Virus record (IMG/VR): IMGVR_UViG_3300035698_035373
Coordinates: 1-25,608 of that record
Strand: one strand, 5' to 3'
Length of the DNA: 25,608 nt
DNA from: a virus
Below the pieces are notes generated by a model that was given only the letters and a program-made list of their open reading frames with translations, was not told where the DNA came from and made no database searches. Positions 23,099-25,608 of this stretch are shown here, in pieces (position 1 is the first letter of the stretch; each line of letters begins with the position of its first letter). The position numbers and the translations under genes are program-made.

Positions 23099-23593
23099 TT
23101 ATAAAAACTCCTTATTATCAATCTTTGTCATATCATAATGCTTATCAGGACCTTCAGTTTGGCTTATATAATACCAAAGTTCTACAAACTCGCCTTCTTT
23201 GTTTGGTCCGTGATTTAATACAACCCATCTATAACCGTTGGTAGCTAATACATTGTAATTACCAAGAAAAAGTATATGTTCTAGTGGAGAAGTATCTTTC
23301 CATAAACCGCCTAAACTTGACCACCCATGCCCATACCACATAACAAATGAAGATAATCTTTCTCTCCAGTTTCCACTTCTCAAATCAAATACCTTTTCAA
23401 ACCCCATCCATTCTATATTTAATTTATAAAAATCAAACAGGTCGGTATTTATCTCTCCCCATCCTTGATCAGGGTTGCTGGCGTATGGATGTGTTTTTAT
23501 AAACGCAGCATCTTTACACCAAAATTCTGGCATTTCCAAATACCACCTATCGAAAGTATACCTAGCTACAGCGACACTTCCGTATAGTTCCAT
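23099..23593 (-). CDS. Hypothetical 164-residue aromatic-rich protein
   Basis: A protein unusually rich in Trp, Tyr, Phe and Gly (RYTFDRWYLEMPEFW; FVMWYGHGWSSLGGLWKD; GYRWVVLNHGPN; VELWYYISQ). The pattern suggests a compact beta fold. No family is recognised and no signal peptide is seen. The ATG at 23593 has an AAGGAAG site and follows the 56-residue membrane protein's stop directly. Confidence 0.55.
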   Translation of the reverse strand: MELYGSVAVARYTFDRWYLEMPEFWCKDAAFIKTHPYASNPDQGWGEINTDLFDFYKLNIEWMGFEKVFDLRSGNWRERLSSFVMWYGHGWSSLGGLWKDTSPLEHILFLGNYNVLATNGYRWVVLNHGPNKEGEFVELWYYISQTEGPDKHYDMTKIDNKEFL

Positions 23594-23764
23594 TTAGTCT
23601 TCCTTAATGTTACGGTACTTAAATTTATATTCTTCAAGAGAACCCATTACATCATTTTCAGAGTCCGCTTGTACTTTCTTCTTCTTAAAAAAATAACCAA
23701 GCACTGAAAAAACTACAAAAACAGTAGCTGAAATTATTATTAAAACAGATACTCCTTCAAACAT
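23594..23764 (-). CDS. 56-residue single-pass membrane protein, holin or spanin candidate
   Basis: Read from the second in-frame ATG (23764), which has GAGG six bases upstream; an ATG two codons earlier (23770) directly abuts that site. Residues about 5-25 form one membrane helix (VSVLIIISATVFVVFSVLGY), followed by KKKK and a polar acidic tail (about 30 residues). The layout is N-out, C-in by the positive-inside rule. It follows the 40-residue membrane protein and the transglycosylase-like gene, so a lysis role is plausible but unproven. Confidence 0.6.
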   Translation of the reverse strand: MFEGVSVLIIISATVFVVFSVLGYFFKKKKVQADSENDVMGSLEEYKFKYRNIKED

Positions 23765-23773
23765 AATCATCCT

Positions 23774-23896
23774 CTATAATATAATTAAGAACATAAGAAA
23801 ACCAAAAGTGATAGCGGACATACACAAAGTGACTATTGATGCTTTTTGTTCTACGCCCAGTACACTTACTTTATTCCATAAACCTTGTTGATCCAT
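23774..23896 (-). CDS. 40-residue single-pass membrane protein, holin candidate
   Basis: A tiny gene with a good GGAG site six bases before the ATG at 23896. It reads MDQQGLWNKVSVLGVEQKAS, then a hydrophobic helix (IVTLCMSAITFGFLMFLIIL) that ends the protein. It overlaps the end of the transglycosylase-like gene by 31 bases and stops just before the next small membrane gene. Tail-anchored mini-membrane proteins next to a muramidase-like gene suggest a holin or regulator of lysis; this is inference from context. Confidence 0.55.
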   Translation of the reverse strand: MDQQGLWNKVSVLGVEQKASIVTLCMSAITFGFLMFLIIL

Positions 23897-24753
23897 TGTT
23901 CACTCCATGCACCCCTGCACGACTTAATTGGTTTTTTAGAAATAGATACTCCAGTAGAAAAGCAAAGCGACCTAAGCCAATATAGATCTCTGTGTCTACA
24001 CTTACGAACTTTATGCTTATATTGCTTTGCTGTGTATTTTTGTTTATCTATTCTATCCCTACAAGATAACCTAAGAAATCTTGGACCTTGGTTATATGTA
24101 TTGAATAAACATCTATACCATTTTGATTTATATCTCTTCAAACGTAAATCAAAACGTTTCTTACTTTCTTTTTTGCGTTTAATTGGTTTATGGTAGTATT
24201 TGGAACATACTTGATTCTTTACCATGTTCATTTCTTTCATGGCATATATGAAACTTAACTTAGTTGATTTTTTTAATCTTTCACACAGCTCCCTACGCTT
24301 TTTAAGGCTACGTTCAAATAATGGTATATGGTTTTGTGTAATACCACAATCTGCCTTATGATAAGGACCAGTCTCTATCCACGTTCTTAAATCTGACTCA
24401 TTAATTGCCAGACCTATTAGGTCGTGTGCTGACATCCAGGAATTTCCTGGCATAGAAACAACTTCTATCGCTTCCTCTACTATACGTTTTGCGAAGGATA
24501 AGTTAACTTGTTTGTAATTACCCCTTAAAGCCATTATACCTTTAATTAAACGAGTTTTATTTATTTGTTCTTTTGTTTTCTTTGGGGGTATAATAGGCTT
24601 CTTTACATCAAGGTTATCTTTGTGCTGTAGTACTTTTTTATGTGGCAGTATAAGGTTTTCAAATTTTATTTCAAATGTGAAGTTATCAGATGCACACATT
24701 ACAAATACCGATGTCACTACTAGCAAGACAACCGTCACCATTATGCGACTCAT
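23866..24753 (-). CDS. Secreted lytic-transglycosylase-like protein, possible endolysin
   Basis: A 295-residue protein with an N-terminal hydrophobic segment (residues 4-19), a signal peptide or signal-anchor. Residues about 108-145 resemble the soluble lytic transglycosylase core: a helix with LAINESDL, where E119 would be the catalytic glutamate (usual form ESxF/ESxL), followed by GPYHKADCGITQ (129-140), matching the G(L/I)xQ element. The C-terminal half is extremely basic (many Lys/Arg) and Cys-rich, unusual for the family, and could bind the cell wall. It is the first gene after a strong promoter and is followed by two tiny membrane proteins, as expected of a lysis group. A virion-associated or structural role cannot be excluded. 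Confidence 0.68.
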   Translation of the reverse strand: MSRIMVTVVLLVVTSVFVMCASDNFTFEIKFENLILPHKKVLQHKDNLDVKKPIIPPKKTKEQINKTRLIKGIMALRGNYKQVNLSFAKRIVEEAIEVVSMPGNSWMSAHDLIGLAINESDLRTWIETGPYHKADCGITQNHIPLFERSLKKRRELCERLKKSTKLSFIYAMKEMNMVKNQVCSKYYHKPIKRKKESKKRFDLRLKRYKSKWYRCLFNTYNQGPRFLRLSCRDRIDKQKYTAKQYKHKVRKCRHRDLYWLRSLCFSTGVSISKKPIKSCRGAWSEQWINKVYGIK

Positions 24754-25001
24754 ATGTCTTACCTCTTGTTAAGTTATTGAATACCTAAACTAATACGAAA
24801 TATAGCCTGAGTACTCACACTTAATAATAAGACACCTTAAGTTAAAAGTCAACTAAGATACTATAAATAAAGGGGAAGATATAAATGGAAGGTGGTTGGA
24901 GGTTAGTGAAATTAGTGGAACTGTAGTCCTAAAGATTTAAACGCTTTACGCTTTTTTTTTCGGGGGACCCTGAATTTTTTCCGCCTTCCCCGCTTAAAAA
25001 C
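24754..25001. other. Intergenic region with promoter and a T9/polypyrimidine tract
   Basis: No gene is seen here. It holds the promoter at 24824-24852, a purine-rich run on the plus strand (about 24870-24905) and a run of nine T (24952-24960). After the T run come imperfect arms CGGGGGA (24961-24967) and TCCCCG (24987-24992). The polarity does not fit a minus-strand intrinsic terminator, because A follows the stem on that strand. Confidence 0.5.
24824..24852 (-). promoter_or_regulatory. Strong sigma-70-type promoter for the lysis-like group
   Basis: On the minus strand, TTGACT (24847-24852) and TATTAT (24824-24829) are separated by exactly 17 bases, with five of six matches in each box. It would start transcription near 24817, about 65 bases before the ATG of the transglycosylase-like gene. 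Confidence 0.7.
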
Positions 25002-25115
25002 TTAACCTAAAGCATCACGTAAGAACTCACCTACGTGGGACATTATATACGTAAAAGGCAAGTAAACAGATAGAAACATACCTAAGAGTACCTCTTCCAA
25101 TACAGAATTATCCAA
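25002..25115 (-). CDS. Possible 37-residue membrane peptide with TTG start
   Basis: A TTG at 25115 lies at good distance from a strong GGAGGT site inside the end of the upstream gene. The frame reads MDNSVLEEVLLGMFLSVYLP, then FTYIMSHVGEFLRDALG and TAA. One hydrophobic helix (about residues 10-24) is predicted. It overlaps the DUF5662-like stop, an arrangement seen for coupled small genes. An ATG at codon 13 is an alternative start without a ribosome site. It is short, so it may be spurious. Confidence 0.4.
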   Translation of the reverse strand: MDNSVLEEVLLGMFLSVYLPFTYIMSHVGEFLRDALG

Positions 25116-25608
25116 CTACCACCTCCAGTTTATACAATGCATTTTCTATCAAGGCTCTTGTTTCCTCATGAAGAATAAGCTTTTGCTTGTTATCCTCAAA
25201 CCACTGACGCGTAGATAACGGGTTGTTCTGTGTTTTCCCTGCTCCCCACCAATCACAAACCATCTCTTCAACTACCCTCTTAGGCATCGGAATGGCCCCA
25301 AGCTGACGTTTATCGTTTATGGTAACCCAATACTGCCAATGGTGTTTGTTACGGTGCTTATGGGAGTTCCAGGCCATGTCATAAGGTACTGAGCTACTCT
25401 TTGGCGGCTTGGCCTCATATCCTGGGTCTCCTCTCCATCTACCAAAGAAATACTCAGCATATGGAAAGAATTCACTAGGACGGAACTTTGACATATCATG
25501 AAAGAGCCCCCTCCAATATAGACCTATGGCAAAACATGCACGTAGTACATACCATTTATGAGTAAGCAAATACTTAAGATAGGAATAACAATTCTTAATT
25601 CTTCTCAT
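25108..25608 (-). CDS. DUF5662-like phage protein
   Basis: 166 residues from an ATG at the very edge of the window; the start looks right because family members begin with a short YLKYLLTHKWYV-type helix, but an extension beyond the edge cannot be excluded. Motifs that I associate with DUF5662 are present: GLFHDMSKFRPSEFFPYAEY (35-54), AWNSHKHRNKHHWQYW (79-94) and a MPKRVVEEMVCDWWGAG segment. The clustered His/Asp residues (HD at 38-39, HKHRNKHHW) look like a metal-binding site of an HD-like fold. Biochemical function is not established as far as I know. Confidence 0.8.
   Translation of the reverse strand: MRRIKNCYSYLKYLLTHKWYVLRACFAIGLYWRGLFHDMSKFRPSEFFPYAEYFFGRWRGDPGYEAKPPKSSSVPYDMAWNSHKHRNKHHWQYWVTINDKRQLGAIPMPKRVVEEMVCDWWGAGKTQNNPLSTRQWFEDNKQKLILHEETRALIENALYKLEVVVG

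Noticed and set aside
24945-24992. Intrinsic terminator for the minus-strand transcript at the T9 run
   Set aside because: On the transcribed strand the hairpin is followed by A residues, not U, so the polarity is wrong.

Overview
The window is a stretch of a tailed double-stranded DNA phage genome (Caudoviricetes), or of a prophage of one. All convincing genes lie on the minus strand, so transcription runs from high to low coordinates. The evidence is a complete head and packaging module in canonical order (terminase large subunit, portal, prohead protease, scaffold, small head protein, major capsid protein) joined to replication, nucleotide and lysis genes. Genes are tightly packed with strong AGGAGG-type ribosome sites. 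Most of the window is AT-rich, but the scaffold-to-capsid genes (about 2820-5160) and the first 240 bases are clearly GC-richer. The host cannot be named from the sequence; two consensus-like sigma-70 promoters and ordinary stop usage indicate a bacterium with the standard code.

In transcription order: 25608-25002 holds a DUF5662-like protein and a possible 37-residue membrane peptide. A sigma-70 promoter (24824-24852) then leads into a lysis-like group: a secreted lytic-transglycosylase-like protein followed by two tiny one-helix membrane proteins. Next come small unknown and zinc-ribbon genes (23593-22091) with a second promoter (22572-22600), a decayed zinc-ribbon gene (21888-22076), a thioredoxin-fold protein lacking one active-site cysteine, and a nucleoside deoxyribosyltransferase-like enzyme. 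A DnaX-type clamp loader ATPase follows. After it comes an unusual set of peptidases: an M42-type aminopeptidase, a type I methionine aminopeptidase and an exported trypsin-like serine protease. Then follow a cold-shock protein and a DUF6847/DIP1984-like coiled-coil protein. A gap of about 540 bases (14062-14604) is rich in palindromes.

The packaging and head block starts below 14061: a small acidic protein, deoxynucleoside monophosphate kinase, two small proteins (one zinc ribbon), a NusG-like NGN-KOW protein, a lysine-rich protein in the usual small-terminase position, then terminase large subunit, portal and prohead protease. The protease carries a C-terminal region with six His-x-His motifs. 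It is followed by a visibly decayed gene (5517-6022) and a small protein whose 5' end is interrupted by a stop, then scaffold, head protein and major capsid protein. A hairpin follows the capsid gene. The block ends with three small genes (one DUF1360-like membrane protein) and a large repeat-built virion protein that runs off the left edge.

The most interesting points are the peptidase set, the His-x-His extension of the prohead protease, the private NusG paralogue beside the terminase genes, the cluster of decayed genes, and the palindromic intergenic region.
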